Source: Clusia tigrina (taxonomy: Eukaryota; Arthropoda; Insecta; Diptera; Clusiidae). From it: 64,000 bases of DNA. The translations under genes were made by a program, and so were the position numbers. This document shows, one piece after another, positions 36,591 to 48,446 of the stretch; the first letter of the stretch is position 1, and each line of letters begins with the position of its first letter. The stretch is from assembly GCA_920105625.2 (NCBI GenBank), contig CAKKTE020000077.1, positions 1,178,001 through 1,242,000 on the forward strand, read 5' to 3'. The notes below the pieces were generated by a model that made no database searches, had not been told where the DNA came from, and worked only from the letters and a program-made list of their open reading frames with translations.

Positions 36591-37639
36591 GTCACACAAT
36601 ACACTATTACACTATTACATTTGCACAGTGAGTAGTTAATAATACTTATCCCTAATAAATAGAATGTCAGACGCGGATAAAATAATTTTGACTGAAGTTA
36701 CGGTTGTTGAAAAGCAAAAGCAACAAAAAAAAGGATTTGGATGAAAAATTGGTACGGAAAAAGATGAGTTTACGCATAAAAATTTACTCATCAAAATTTA
36801 GCGTAAGCAAAATCCAAATGATTTGGATTTTGCTTACTGCATGGCTTCATGGCGTCATTGTATGCGAGTCGCATCTTTACGATTCTTTACATCATGCAGT
36901 AACGTGTTGGGGCCGCTTAAAACTAGTTCCTTAAATTCAACTAGATGGCACCGGTAAGATATATTAGAATAAGGCGGAGATTGTACACTATCCAACACCA
37001 TTGGAGTGAATAGTTCCTATTCGATTAATTTTCATTTTAAATTGGTTTTTTATTTTTTTAAGCTTGATATATATTTTTTTTAATTTATTTACCGTTAGAT
37101 TCTATATAATTTCAACCTCTGATGTATATTGAAGTATGCTGATTTCAGTTGCGAATGAGGGAACATAAGCAACAGTTACTAAATACTGACGATATAAATG
37201 GCCGACTATAACACAACTAAATTTTGTTTATGTAAAGTAAATCCTTACAAAATTTTATTGAGATATAAATCCACCATACCAATTTCAACTATTTGAGCAA
37301 ACATAAGACGCTTCAGCAGATTTAATACATTATAAAACATACTTTGCATTGAAACTGAAAAGATGATTGGCAATCACATAATGGACAAATCTCTAATAGT
37401 AGATGAGTTATGCTGATACTGATCAGATACATCCTCAGACTCACAATAACTGTTCCTCCAACTCTCTAGTTTATCTAGACTATCTGATTTCTAAAGTTTT
37501 CTAAAAAAAAATTTGTCTATCTTCAATTACACAGGAATACACGGTTTTGTAACTGACCAAAGTGAGATCCTTGGGTAATTTTCGATGCTGATTCCGAATC
37601 TGGAGTCCGTTTTTCCCTAGGTCGTCACTTTTTCGAGAA
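36591..37639. other. Stretch without a supported gene; contains a palindrome
   Basis: A short frame starting MSDADKIILTEVTVVEKQKQ at 36664 runs into a stop; a frame change over the poly-A run would extend it, but I do not recognise it. The rest is AT-rich. The palindrome at 36803-36837 is listed separately. Confidence 0.45.
36803..36837. repeat. 35-bp palindrome with 17-bp perfect arms
   Basis: The left arm is GTAAGCAAAATCCAAAT (36803-36819), the centre is one G (36820), and the right arm is its exact inverse (36821-36837). It would form a near loop-less cruciform. It lies in or next to the small MSDADK frame. Confidence 0.9.
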
Positions 37640-39160
37640 AATTGAAATGGCGATTTTTTGCAATTTTCGAGCTATTTTATTCAATAATAAATCAAAATTT
37701 AGAAATGAAGTGCAATGTAACTTTTTCCTTTGTATTCTTGTGAGTCTGTTTCACGTAAAAGACTCCAAATATAATCGCTCATCATGCCCTCTTAATTCTC
37801 TGCAAATCTTGATGTAACCGCTCGCTACGCTCGTCAGTTGTATCACCTAAATTTTCCGGGAAGAAATCCAGGTGAGAATGCAAAAAATGAATTTTTTGCG
37901 ACATACGATAACCAACACAATTTGCCTATAGCTGTCACTTTTCAGGTTGCCAAGGAAGTTATGGACAATGCTCCTTAAAGCTGCCCATTCTGCCCTTTCT
38001 GTGGGTGTTAAACGTCGCATAAATTTGTCGTTAGCCATCATCATCCTTATGTCAGGTCCAACGAAAATCCCTTATTTTATTTTGGCGTAAGAAATCTTCG
38101 GAAAGAGACGACTTAAGTACTGGAAAGCCACCTCCGTCTCGGTTGAGCGCTTTAACGAAATTCTTTCTGAGGCCCAGTTTACTATGTAGTGAAGGAAGTA
38201 AAACGTTATTTGGATCAATCAGTGAATTGTTGGAGATGTTTTGTCTTTCTGCTGAATAATGGTCTCGAGAAGGCCATTCTTTTTTACGTAATGATGCGCT
38301 GTTGCTCGACTATCCCACAGACAAAGAAAGCAAAAGTATTTCGTGAAGCCGTTTTGCATCCCAATCAACATGCCAATAAACTGTAATATTTGCGTAATCA
38401 TTAGTTTTTATTAAAATCCTACCTCGAAATCATCAAATCGCCTCAAATTTTCCATTTATGTTAGTTGTACTTGTTTAATCCCAAAATATCTTTTATCGAT
38501 TCGTAACTTTCCTTGGTGTTGACGGCATGAGCAATTGGAATCGACTGCTTTTTATTTCCAATATGCAGGAGAGCAGCCTTCAAATTGTATTTGGAACCGT
38601 CGATGAAAAGTCGCCATTAATTTTGGACGTATGGTTGATTCATTTGTATGAAATAAATCATTGATGACTTTGCAGAAAAGAATTTGATTTATCTTCTCAA
38701 AGAATATCAAAAGCATCCTTTCTCTAAAATGAGCGACTTTCGTTTCGCTCGAGAGAAATTTCTAACGTGATCACAGTATTTCAGTATTTCCTTTGGATAA
38801 ATGCTAACCGCTCACCAAATCATTCAGTTCAGCTTATGTTACGAAATTTTTTTCGTTGAACACCATTTCGCTGCCTCTGCTCGTATTATGATCGGAAGTT
38901 TCCACATCTCTGATCCTGGACACTTCAGTAATGGATCATTTTGTAAACGTCCAAGTGGCTTCGATGCTGATGAAAGGTAGGCATAGTTTATGTTTCGTAC
39001 AGTTCTTGTACTAATACCAAAGACATTCATGGAACAAAAATAACAGTCATTGGTGTGATTTTCCTGTTGTCTCCAAAGCATTGGCGTTTTGAACAGTAAA
39101 CACATTTCCTCGTCGATCAACCATATGTATAACTTTGCTCTAAATGCATTTCAATTAAAA
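37640..39160 (-). pseudogene. Degenerate uncharacterised transposon-type gene, minus strand
   Basis: Reading leftwards through several frames, family motifs appear in order: HTNDCYFCSMNV (39070), LSSASKPLGRL (38970), WRLFIDGSKYNLKAALLHIG (38620-38560), IPIAHAVN (38530), CFLCLWDSRATAHHYVKK (38340-38280), LLPSLHSKLGLRKNFVKALN (38200-38140), AEWAALRSIVHNFLGNL (38000-37950), HSHLDFFPENLG (37880-37845) and ERLHQD (37825). I know this block order from large sets of unannotated proteins in aphids, flies, hydra and others that behave like transposon genes, but cannot name an established family. The residue pattern DGSKYNLKA...CFLCLWDSRA suggests an RNase H-like core with a zinc motif; that is inference. 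At least six stops or shifts are present. No terminal repeats were found. Confidence 0.7.
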
Positions 39161-41400
39161 AAAATTAATAAAAATAAGAACAGTTTTTACCTAAGCAGTC
39201 TATTTAATGAAATCTCTTCTTGGTACCGCTACTCTGGAGTGTAGTCTCATTACCGAAGTGTAAGAACTTTCATGTATGTATGTCATAAAATGTCTGGCAA
39301 AATCATTGATAAAAAAAATGAAAACGATACTAAATTCAGTATTAAGAACTGCTCTATGCGAAAAACCTCTTTGTTGTATGAATCTAACGTCATAGCGCTT
39401 GAAAACAGAAGGGATCTGATAATTGTCAAATTAATAAAATACTTTTTTATAAGCTTGGATTGACCCATATCCCTATGCGGTACCAAAATGTTTCACTATA
39501 ATTAATAAGCATATGAAAAAACATCTGTATTGAGCTCTCCTGACAACATCCGCTCCCAAACCGAAAAATGTATATACTCCAGAAATTTTTTTTCGGCATT
39601 TACATCAGCTCTCCATCAATATCTCCCTTGTTAACAAAAATTTTACAAACTTAAACAACATTACACCGATTACAATTTTATCTTTTATCTTTTATCTTAA
39701 GATAGATCAAAACAAGAAAATTCTCATTCTTACTGTTTTGCGTAGATAATATTCCTTGCCAGCGGGTACGAAGAAGTCCAAACGAGTTCAAGTCTCTAAT
39801 GCAATTAATTCATTATATTTCTCAAATGTTTTTGCATAGGCTTATACGAGTATATATAGACAAAAAAGTGTACCCCGGTAGGACGTTTAGGGCTAATAGT
39901 ACATACATTATAGAAAATAAATGGGAAAATAAATGCACAAACTGCAGAGGTCAATGGAGAGAAAACACAATAGCGCGATTCTGTCTATGGTATATGAAGA
40001 AAAGAGAAGTTAACACAGCATAATTTTCAGATAAGTTTGCACCTTCTTTTAAAATACTCCACCGTTTGGAAGACATGCGTTTTCAACATCATTAACCTCT
40101 ATAGGGATCGAATAGATTCTTCCAGTAGCGTGCTAAGTGATTCCATTGCTTGTTCATTGAACCCGAGCGCCTCCTTCGTGCCAGCAGACGACACGACAAA
40201 TTTGCCACTTCAAAGGGGACCACTTTTCGTCCTAAACCAGGACAAGAGAGGAATATTGGGTGTTGAAGACTGCCATTTACTTCTCTACCGAAGAACTGTG
40301 AGGTTGCTCCAGCTCCACTTCTTCCCAAAAGTTTATTGCATGCAGCAAACACGCTTGATTGATGCCAAGATTAGTAATATTTGGCTCAACGAACAAATAA
40401 AAAGAACCCTAATTCCGTTACCTCATTTTTGGCGCCGACAAAGTTTGTGGAATTTTCAGACCAAGTTGTTTTTTGAGGTGCCACGAGTAAATCAACCGTT
40501 TAAATGCAGCGAGGAATGATGAAGTGGACAAATCGCACACCACTTCAGTACATGGTCTTTGTTGAAAATCATATGAAGACACAAATCTAGCAGTTAATTT
40601 CTGCATAAGATTATTTACATCCGGGAACCTCCAAATATGTTTAAATGTCTCAAATTTACATGCTCTTGTCATTGTAATCAACTTGTCCAATTCAAGCACT
40701 CTTCGCTTATGTATTATCGTCAGTTTTTCGTGTATGCAGTAAGATTCTGGAACTCACTTCCTGTACCTCTGCGAGGTATTGCCAAAACTGTGAAATTAAA
40801 AAATGAGCTTCAAGTATAATGAATTTATAGACAAGCTGAATTGCTTTGTTTTAGTACTTATTCCCTTTCTAGTTATTGAGATTATTCTCTATAGCTCTGT
40901 CGCAAAATATGAAGAAGGGAGTTTCTTGGTTTAATTATTTTTCATTATTAGTGCGTGTGTGAGCACAAGTAAATTATTAAAATAATAGTTGACTGCTCCC
41001 GGCAGGCGATCTTCACAGTTCATCTGTCTTTCACAATCTGTCCTCTTTCAGAATTCATTATTCCATTATATACATTTTGCTACTCATAGCAAAGCACAAA
41101 ATCCGCTATTCGGGAGCGAGCGCAAATTCTAAAATCGTGGAATCAAAATCGCCAGGCGGGATCATAAATGTTTCATGCCAGTGCAGTATATTCGCATATG
41201 CTGGCAATTAATTGGAAAATTGTCGTAAATAATTAATGTAAAAAAATACGAAAACAATTCTTAAGAAAAAATATGGTATACAATTCCACAGAAAAATGTT
41301 TGAAAATAATTAAACAACAAAAATGTTCGAAAACAGTTATGCGGAAAAAACTTTAAAGGACAATATCATACATATAAGTATATTTTACACTTAATATCTA
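39161..41400. other. Mostly non-coding stretch; possible small fragments
   Basis: An open frame at 39799-40023 (74 aa, Cys/Trp pattern KCTNCRGQW) is unrecognised and could be a fragment of a zinc-finger exon. Frames over 40037-40520 show no motif on either strand. The stretch 40637-40900 is listed separately. The rest is AT-rich. Confidence 0.4.
40637..40900 (+). pseudogene. Possible 3' end of a non-LTR retrotransposon ORF2
   Basis: The frame reads SLMYYRQFFVYAVRFWNSLP followed by VPLRGIAKTVKLKNELQV. The FF...AVRFWNSLP pattern is common at the very C-terminus of ORF2 in CR1/Jockey-group elements. No other part of the element is visible, so this is a weak call. Confidence 0.4.
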
Positions 41401-41404
41401 ACGT

Positions 41405-44400
41405 CCCGCCCCCCGTGAGCGGAGTCAGGTGACGATGATTCACCCTTAACGTCCAGTATGGCTAGTTTGACGATGGCCTCCTAATGACTCCAGTCGACGT
41501 TTGCACCGCGGCTGAGCGGACTTGTCCATCAGAGGCTGCGAAGACTTGAACAATTCGCCCTCGTTTCAGTTGTTGCAATATGTGCCATTGCTTCCTCGGA
41601 CGTGCCTTTTTATTGATAGCTGGCGTTTGGACATAATTAGGACCACCTAAATGAAAATGATAAGGAGTCAAAGTTTCTGTTTCTACGTTTTCCAACGGCA
41701 AATGGGCGAGAGGTCGAGAATTCACAATATTTTCAGTTTCAATCATAATACTGTTTAATACGTAAACTTGTGGTGCGCTTGTTTTCAAAATGAAGCTGAA
41801 CACTCTCTAAACACAGCGTACCATTTTTTATTTTTTATTTTTTTTTTTGTCATAACAATCTAGTAAGCGCAGCACTCAGACAGAGTATATATCCATTGTA
41901 CTGCACTTAAGGTTCCCTTTTTCTCGGTTTTAAATCTACCCGACCTCCGAAGAAGTAGAAGTAGATCCTGTGGTGCCAAGTAGCCAAGTTGGTTACTCCT
42001 CAGCACATCAGTGCCAAAAATCCCAAACCTGATTCGAGCAAAGGCAGGGCAGTCGCAAAGAAAATGGTCCGCCGTCTCGTCTTGCTCTCCACAGGCTGGG
42101 CACAGCGGACTGTCTGATATGCCAATCCTTTCCATGTGCCTAGCCCATAGAAAGTGCCCTGTCATCACGCCAACCAACAGCCTGCAGTCCCTCCTACCTA
42201 AAGATAGAAGGAACCGTGACTATCGGTCAGAGATAGCAGGTAGCATAATTTTCGTCCATCCGCAGCCTCTCTCAGCCCGCCATGCTCGCTTGTGGGTCGA
42301 AACAACCCACTTGTTTGCAGTGGCGTTGATGGCAGCGGAAGAGAGTGGCAGAACAGGCTCAGGGACAATAAAAACAGCCTCGGAGCCCATCCTGGCCAAG
42401 GAGTCAGAGGTCTCGTTACCCGCAATGCCAGCGTGTCCCGGGACTCAAGTCAGCGTCAGACTATTATGTTTTCCAACACAATTTAGCCTGGATTTGCAGG
42501 ACCTGACTATCGTGGAAGTGGTGGTCGGACTATCCAAGGCCATGAGCGCAGCTTGGCTGTCACTGCAGCAACAAATAGATTTGCCTTTCCACCTGTTTTC
42601 CACAACAAAGTCCATCGCCTCAAGTATCGCATACACCTCCGCCTGAAACACAGACGCATGCAGACCAAGGGCAAAGAACCGACGGGTCCCACAAGATTCC
42701 ACGAAGACACCAGAACCTGAACCTTCTTCAGTCCTGGAGCCATCAGCGAAAATACGGCAGCAGTGTTTGCCGGGCTCGTTCTCGGGATCTTACCATGAAC
42801 GAGCCTCTGGCAGCAACACATTGTACCGCTTTTTTAGTATGACGGTTGACGACATGGAGTCCGGGGGCATAGACAGGATTGCAGAATCGATGTCAGTGCC
42901 TGCGCCGTCGTCCAACATCGAGCACACCCCATACCAGTGGCCACTATGTTTCACTCTGCATATGGCCTTAACGGCCTCTCCGCGGATGAGGATCTAGTGG
43001 CGGGAGATTCACCAAAGCATCAAGTGCCGGGCCTGGAGTAGTCGGAAATGCTCCGGTACAACATATGGCCACAGCACGTTGTAGTTTTGATAGAGCTTTT
43101 TTGACCCCTACAAGAGAGAGTCTGCTCATCCAAACCATCGATGCATAGGTGATAATAGGTCTTACCATAGCTGTATAGATCCATAGGACCTTACTAGGGG
43201 AAAGGCCCCATGTCTCACCAAAAACACCCTTACACTGCCAGAAAACTGGCAGTGCTTTGGATGTCTTCAGTTCGATATGTGTTTTCCAAAGAAGTTTGTT
43301 ATCAAGGATGACTCCAAGATATTTGATTTCCTTGGATAGCTGGATAGTGACTCCTTTTAGTGTAGGCAGAATAAGTCCATCAAGCTTTCTCCTTCTGGTA
43401 AAGAGGACAATACCAGTCTTGACAGGATTAGCCGATAGCCCATTCGCACTGCACCAAGTGTCAATCATATCCAGAGTTCTCTGCACCCTTCTGCAGACAA
43501 TCATAAGGGATGGACCTGTCACAAGACAGCCAACATCATCCGCATATGCAGAGCGTATACACCTGAGTCATTAATGGCGTTAAGCAGGGGATCGATTACC
43601 ATGCACCAGAGCAATGGAGACAGTACACAACCTTGGGGACAGCCTCTATTAACCCCAGACGACACCAGCAAATCTTCCTCCGCCCGCACCGTTATGATTC
43701 TCTGGGCCAGCATTGAACGTATCCAATTTACTAGGACCCGGTCTACGCCATGCCGCCTAGCAGAGCCGCACATACTGCGTACCATGCGCTCCCAAGCTCC
43801 ACCGCAAAAGGATTGCCAGGAATGTTGAATATCCATTCAATATTTCGTAGCGTGCATTCCTTCCGCCAATTGGTCTCTATTATGATCCATTCTTCTCTGG
43901 TTGTTCCAACGAAATTCGTCCCCCTATCACTACTAATACGTTTGGGAATTTCACTTCGGTTGATGAAATTGCGTAAACATATTATCGCCACATCTATAGA
44001 CAAGTCTCGTGCTAAATCCAAATGAATTGCTCATTGTCAAGCAATTAAAGATTGCAACCCGTCTTTTCTCCTTGCTGCCTCCGATGGCGACTTCCATTGG
44101 TCCGAAGTAATATATTCCTGTATATGTAAAAGAACGAACGTACGGCTCTAGAACTGCGGCATTATTTTTACATATTTGACATTGAAATTTTATTGTCCTG
44201 GCTAATTGGCGAATGTATGGAATCCAGAATTTTCTTCGTATTCCACATATTATTGCCTCATGGTTTTTATGCTTATTGGTCGTGGTAATGCTTAAAAATC
44301 AATTTTGTTAATTCGTGGTATTTCGCAAGAATTATAGGCCGCCTTGTGTTTACTGGGATACATAAAGCGTTATCGATGCGTCCAGCTAGCCGAATTCTGT

Positions 44401-44565
44401 CATATTCATCCGTAATCGGCGTTAATTTGTATTAGGGGCTAGTTTTTGAAATTGTCATACCGCTTGTGAGTTTTTCTATTTCATGGCTATATATCTCGCA
44501 CTGTACTAATCGGCAGAGAAATAATTCGGCTGAGCTAATTTTGGTTGCAGGTATTAGCTGTATGT
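41405..44565 (-). pseudogene. BEL-2: BEL/Pao pol remnant, integrase and C-terminal domain
   Basis: Read leftwards, 44565-44280 gives the RNase H to integrase linker (AELFLCRLVQCEIYSHEIEK, YDRIRLAGRIDNAL, RRPIILAKYHELTKLIFKHY), about 44270-44100 the zinc region, 44021-43774 the core (ISSDRGTNFVGT with the second Asp; FCGGAWERMVRS with the Glu). After the LOA-1 insertion, 41812-41462 gives IETENIVNSRPLAHLPL, TLTPYHFHLGG and the C-terminal strand domain (RGRIVQVFAASDGQVRSAAV). Order and motifs are BEL/Pao. Frame changes are numerous. Gag, protease and reverse transcriptase are missing, and no LTR was identified with certainty. Confidence 0.88.
41825..43773 (-). mobile_element. LOA-1: 5'-truncated LOA-type non-LTR retrotransposon (1949 bp) inside BEL-2
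   Basis: The direct repeat ACWGCGTACCAT flanks it (41813-41824 and 43774-43785, one mismatch in 12). The minus-strand 3' end is an A-rich tail (41825-41850). Minus-strand coding order: reverse transcriptase (VNRGCPQGCVLSPLLWCMVI, 43519-43770; IKYLGVILDNKLLWKTHI, VRPIITYASMVWM, 42968-43522), RNase H (AEVYAILEAMDFVVENRW, CSDSQAALMALD, 42445-42702), and the C-terminal zinc motif CPACGEQDETADHFLCDC (41860-42177). RNase H and these motifs fit the LOA/I group. The active-site segment near 43530 is disrupted by a frameshift. Confidence 0.92.
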
Positions 44566-45249
44566 ATATTTTATACTTAATTTCTAACAAATTATGTTGA
44601 TTCATTGTTTTTTAATAGTTTGATTCAATTATCTCTTTAAATTTTTATAAAATGATTATTAAATGTTACTTTTATAATAGTAAAACAAATGGTTGCTTAC
44701 ATTTAGGGCATGCTTTATTTATCATTTTCAACCCCTGTTTACATACCGATTAGTTGGTTTACTAATCGGTTACCGATTGGTTGGGTGCAATACCGAAGGA
44801 TCGTGATGATGACTTCAAGAGCAATACTGAAGTCTGATGTCTCTTTGGGTACAATACCGAAAGAGTGTTGTGGCTAATCAAGTAGTATTCTTGAATAAAC
44901 CTTGTGGTTGAAATTGGCGACAAAGGAAGACACTGCTGATTGTTTGACTTCAAAAGTATATTTCAATTTTAATTTAATTATTTGATTGAATTTATATTAT
45001 AATTTTGCTTATTCTACAGAATTAAATATATTTGTGGTATCTGCAATTATGTGCAAGGCACCAGCGTTTGTGCATACAAACAAATTAATACGTTAGACCG
45101 CACGTGTAAGGAAATGCTGATGAGGCTTCACACGCTGTATATCCGTTCGTCGGGTGTACTGCTTATTCAGCGTTCAAGAACAGGCATTGGTAATGGGAAT
45201 AGCTTATTGGACTTTTGTGTTGAAGCAGGTACAAACAACCCCTAAAATA
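44566..45249. other. AT-rich stretch without a supported gene
   Basis: No recognisable coding sequence. It may contain upstream remnants of BEL-2. Small open frames at 44762-44953 and 45051-45357 show no motif. Confidence 0.45.
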
Positions 45250-45696
45250 CACACGCGAGAAGGCATGCGAAACTGCGTTCGAAATCTAGTGGAAGTTCTG
45301 GCACACAAGAAGTATGTAAGCTGCCACACAATTGACATCGACGCAGTTGACCAGTGATAGTGGCAGAGTGAACATCGTGTTAGCAACAGGCAGTTGAGCA
45401 ATGATCTTCGCAGATTGAACATCGTTTTAGCAACGGGCAGTTGATGTGTGAACGTTGCAGAGTGCCCAACGTTTTAGCAATCGTTCTAGTTAAAGCAGCA
45501 GTTGAAGCGAGATTAAATAAATAATTGTGGTGAGAAGGAAACTTTAAGCCAAGACGAAGTGTATGAATAGAAATAGTGTGGATAAACCCAATTGTTCTAA
45601 TTTTAACCGTCAGATTGTTTAATTATTACACAATCCAGCAGTACGAATCGAAGAATTGAGGATACTGTAAATTGTCAGGACGGCAATTACGTAACA
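45250..45696 (+). repeat. Probable solo LTR related to gypsy-1, with 47-bp tandem repeats
   Basis: The right end (ACACAATCCAGCAGTACGAA, then GTCAGGACGGCAATTACGTAACA-type sequence to 45696) matches the U5 end of the gypsy-1 LTR read on its coding strand. Upstream, AATAAATAA near 45519 could be a polyadenylation signal. The left end is uncertain because the U3 part is not similar to gypsy-1. No internal region or second LTR is attached, so it is probably a solo LTR. It is followed by ATAT. Confidence 0.6.
45363..45480 (+). repeat. 47-bp tandem repeat, about 2.5 units
   Basis: Units start at 45363, 45410 and 45457 with GCAGAKTGAACATCGTKTTA. The third is partial. It lies in the presumed U3 of the solo LTR, where such repeats often act as enhancers. 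Confidence 0.8.
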
Positions 45697-45879
45697 ATAT
45701 ATTATTACTATTGCTAGGACAATGTTATACTATTATTTCCTTAATGTCCTAACAGTGTTTCGTAATAAGAAAAATTAAGTCAATGTGTCTCTGGGAACAT
45801 TCATACTTATTTGGTTTGAACATAGATCCTAATTTGGCTGCAAAATAAATACCCTTTTTCGGTGTCTGATTTCGCCCAA

Positions 45880-46419
45880 TTTTTATCAGCTCTTAGGTTG
45901 ATGATGATGTATTCTATTATTACATGTCCTTCTGCAAATTTTCCATAACGAGTTGCGGGTCTCGCCAAGCAGATTATTGTGTAATGCACATAATACTTCA
46001 GCATCATTGTGGTATGGTATAAGGAGTTCTATATTTCTCATAAGAATCGAAAGTAGTCCCAGTCTGTAGATTTTGTGTGAAGAAAAACCTTCCGGTAAAT
46101 TTTCGAAATTGTTGGCTATAGTCAGAACTAACGCTGAGTGGGCTGATAAAAGATCGCAATCTAGTGTAGTGTGTTTGCCAGATCGGAATGCCTTTGGATA
46201 TACAAAAATCAATAACATTAGGAGACTTAGTAATGTTAGTAGGCTGACCGGCCGATATAATTTAAAGTTCCAGGGGATGTATGGTGCTTAGTAACTCATG
46301 TTGGGGTCTTCGTGCGTACCAAAATCTGGTAGTTGTTGACCACAACTAGAATTCCATCGTTGGATCCGCTACCGTGTACCTTAAGACGATAATCAGCTGC
46401 CGATAGTATCTGCCTCTGA
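45880..46419 (-). pseudogene. Jockey-type endonuclease fragment
   Basis: Read leftwards through shifting frames: ADYRLKVHGSGSNDG (46390-46350, the Asp/Asn catalytic region), then the phrase PNVIDFCISKGI (46220-46190) typical of Jockey endonucleases, then VLTIANNFENLP after a decayed SSDHSP site (46140-46090). The longest frame on this strand is 45886-46218. It is short, degenerate and has no tail. It abuts the gypsy-3 LTR start at 46420. Confidence 0.65.
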
Positions 46420-48194
46420 TGTTAGGAGCTGTTAGCTACCAAAATTAAACATACGATTTTATGTTCAAATCACAAGACAATTTATTCTAAAAATCATAAC
46501 CTTATGTACTATTTACAGTAATCTTACTCGCTCAGGTAAACACATCTTCAGTGTTCCAGTGACACAATTGTTGATTGGCGCAAAAATGCCCATTGTTCAC
46601 TTCGAATCATAATGTTCAGATAGCTTCCGTCTGGTACCTGGGATGCCATGTTGTCGGCCTATCTCTGCGTTAGTACGGTGCGAAAGCCCGTGATGTGCAG
46701 TGGAGAGCGAGAGAGCAGTCGAGGCAGGTGCATACCGTATTTGTGCGGAAGCAATCTGTAAGTGTTGGTCTATTTTGGCGCGGGGTTACGAAGGAGCGGC
46801 AGCTCAAAAGTGCCAGTCTGTTCTGGAGTTTCTACAAGCGCAGATCAGCGTCCAACATCGGTGGATATTTAACAATTAAATAGAAATATGAATATATTAT
46901 TTACCAGATACAGTTTACGCGTTATATTAATACTTGTCATTATAAGTAATCGAAACGAAATGTGTATGTATAATTTCCAAGAATCAAAAATACAAAAGAA
47001 AATACATCTACATCTTGTTATGAGTGCAACACCCATATTGAATTTCCATGCCAACCCAAAAGCGCAACTGTAATACCCTAAACGTTTTCATAATAATTGC
47101 TATAATAATTAACGCACCTTCAAACCATGTGCATGATGTTAACTACACCAGCTGTGTATTATCTATTAGGAGTTGGTGCTGTGAGTCAACTACACATAGG
47201 TAGCTTGATTTTGACTCACAACATCCCTCCCCTCTTTCTAGAAGAAGGTAGTGCAATAGTTTTACAACATTTTCTTGCATCGTGAACAATTTTGTGTATT
47301 TAATAAATCCTATAATATATAAATTTTTTAGGATCGCCATATTTTGGGTTTTGTTTTTTTATTGTTTTGTTTTGTTCTCTTTATAGTTTCAATTTGTTTT
47401 GTTTGCCTCCTTACGTAGCAACTTGTTCATTGGCAACGCAATTCCGGCTGGTCCTTCTACGAACTTTATATAATGGTTCATTAGTCCTAGGAATACTTGC
47501 GGTTCTTTTCTATTTCTTGGAATTGCTAAATACTTCACGCATTCCACCTTCTACGGGTCAGGCAGTGCTCCTGCCTCTCAACAACGATGGTCTAAATAAA
47601 CCACCAGTCTTCGCAAGAATTGACACTTCTCCGTGTTCAATTTCAAATTCTGTTCTCGTAATTTCTGGAGCACCTTGCACAAGCATTGCGAATGCAGCTG
47701 CAAGTTCTTCCCATAAATTACAATATCATCGAGATACACAAAACAATCTAACCCTTGCAAGCCTGTTAGCACATGGTTCGCCAACCGTTGGAAGGTAGCC
47801 GGTGCTCCTGTTAATCCAAACGGCATCCAATTGAACTCATAGTGCCCCAAACCGGTACTAAATACGGTTTTCTACTTATCTCGGGTATCCACCAGAACCT
47901 GATGGTAGCCACTTGCTAAATCAAGCGTAGTAAAATATCTGCTGTTTCCCAATTGATTCAGGATTTTCTCTGTCCAGGAGCACCTTCTTGATAGAGGCGT
48001 CGACGACCATACTGCATTTATTTAGATCCTGGGCAGCCCCCTTCTTCGGCACCAAAATTTTTGGTGAGATCCAAGGCGAGGTACTTGGTGAAATTATGTT
48101 TTCCTTTAATATTCCTTCAATTTGCCTGTTTACCGCATCTTTGTGAGCTTGCGGCAGACCGTATTGTTTTGGGTTTATTGGCGGCTGATCCGCC
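46420..48194 (-). mobile_element. gypsy-3, 3' part: LTR, polypurine tract and reverse transcriptase (continues at 57186)
   Basis: A plausible LTR runs from TGTTAGGAGC (46420) to ...CTCACAACA (about 47222). It is followed by a minus-strand polypurine tract in 47223-47241 (GAAAGAGGGGAGGGA). Further right the minus strand encodes gypsy-type reverse transcriptase. Only a short piece after the thumb remains (VFLGLMNHYIKFVEG) before the sequence jumps to the 3' end, so RNase H and integrase were deleted. At 48194 the frame is interrupted by BEL-3 and resumes after its target duplication at 57191. Confidence 0.8.
47500..48194 (-). pseudogene. pol: gypsy-3 pol, reverse transcriptase piece
   Basis: The minus strand from 48194 reads DQPPINPKQYGLPQAHKDAV, then ISPKILVPKKGAAQDLNKC, a strand with SGYHQVLVD-type residues broken by a stop near 47870, and at 47578-47850 FNWMPFGLTGAPATFQRLAN and CFVYLDDIVIYGKNL (YLDD active site). 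It then continues to LKLNTEKCQF. This is the standard Ty3/gypsy palm. The upstream part (57191-57577) contains KAYACVLIASEKDYLV, reminiscent of the 412/mdg1 group, which is a tentative placement. Confidence 0.85.
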
Positions 48195-48418
48195 TGTAGG
48201 AATAATACACCAAATTTGTACTTTAATTATTATTTGATTATTGTTTATTAGCGATGAGTTTGACTTAACGTGTTGCGTATTCAAAAGAGAAAAACCTTAT
48301 ACATACATAAAATTGGCATAGAACAAAAACTACAAGAAAAATTTCAGGGTTGCAAAACGTAAATAATACATAAAGTAGATTGAAAAGTAATATGTAATAG
48401 AAATCTGAACGTCGAACA
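48195..48418 (-). repeat. BEL-3 3' LTR
   Basis: Starts TGTAGGAATAATACACC and ends GTCGAACA. It differs from the other LTR at around ten positions including a 2-bp length difference near 48240. Confidence 0.93.
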
Positions 48419-48446
48419 TCTCGGCCTCCTTTGAAAGCATCCGCTT

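Noticed and set aside
39799..40023. 74-aa frame with Cys residues, considered a FLYWCH-type zinc finger
   Set aside because: Cys/His spacing does not fit convincingly and no flanking exon was seen.
42011..42646. 211-aa plus-strand open frame
   Set aside because: Antisense to LOA-1 RNase H and zinc tail.
47367..47798. 143-aa plus-strand open frame
   Set aside because: Antisense to the gypsy-3 reverse transcriptase.
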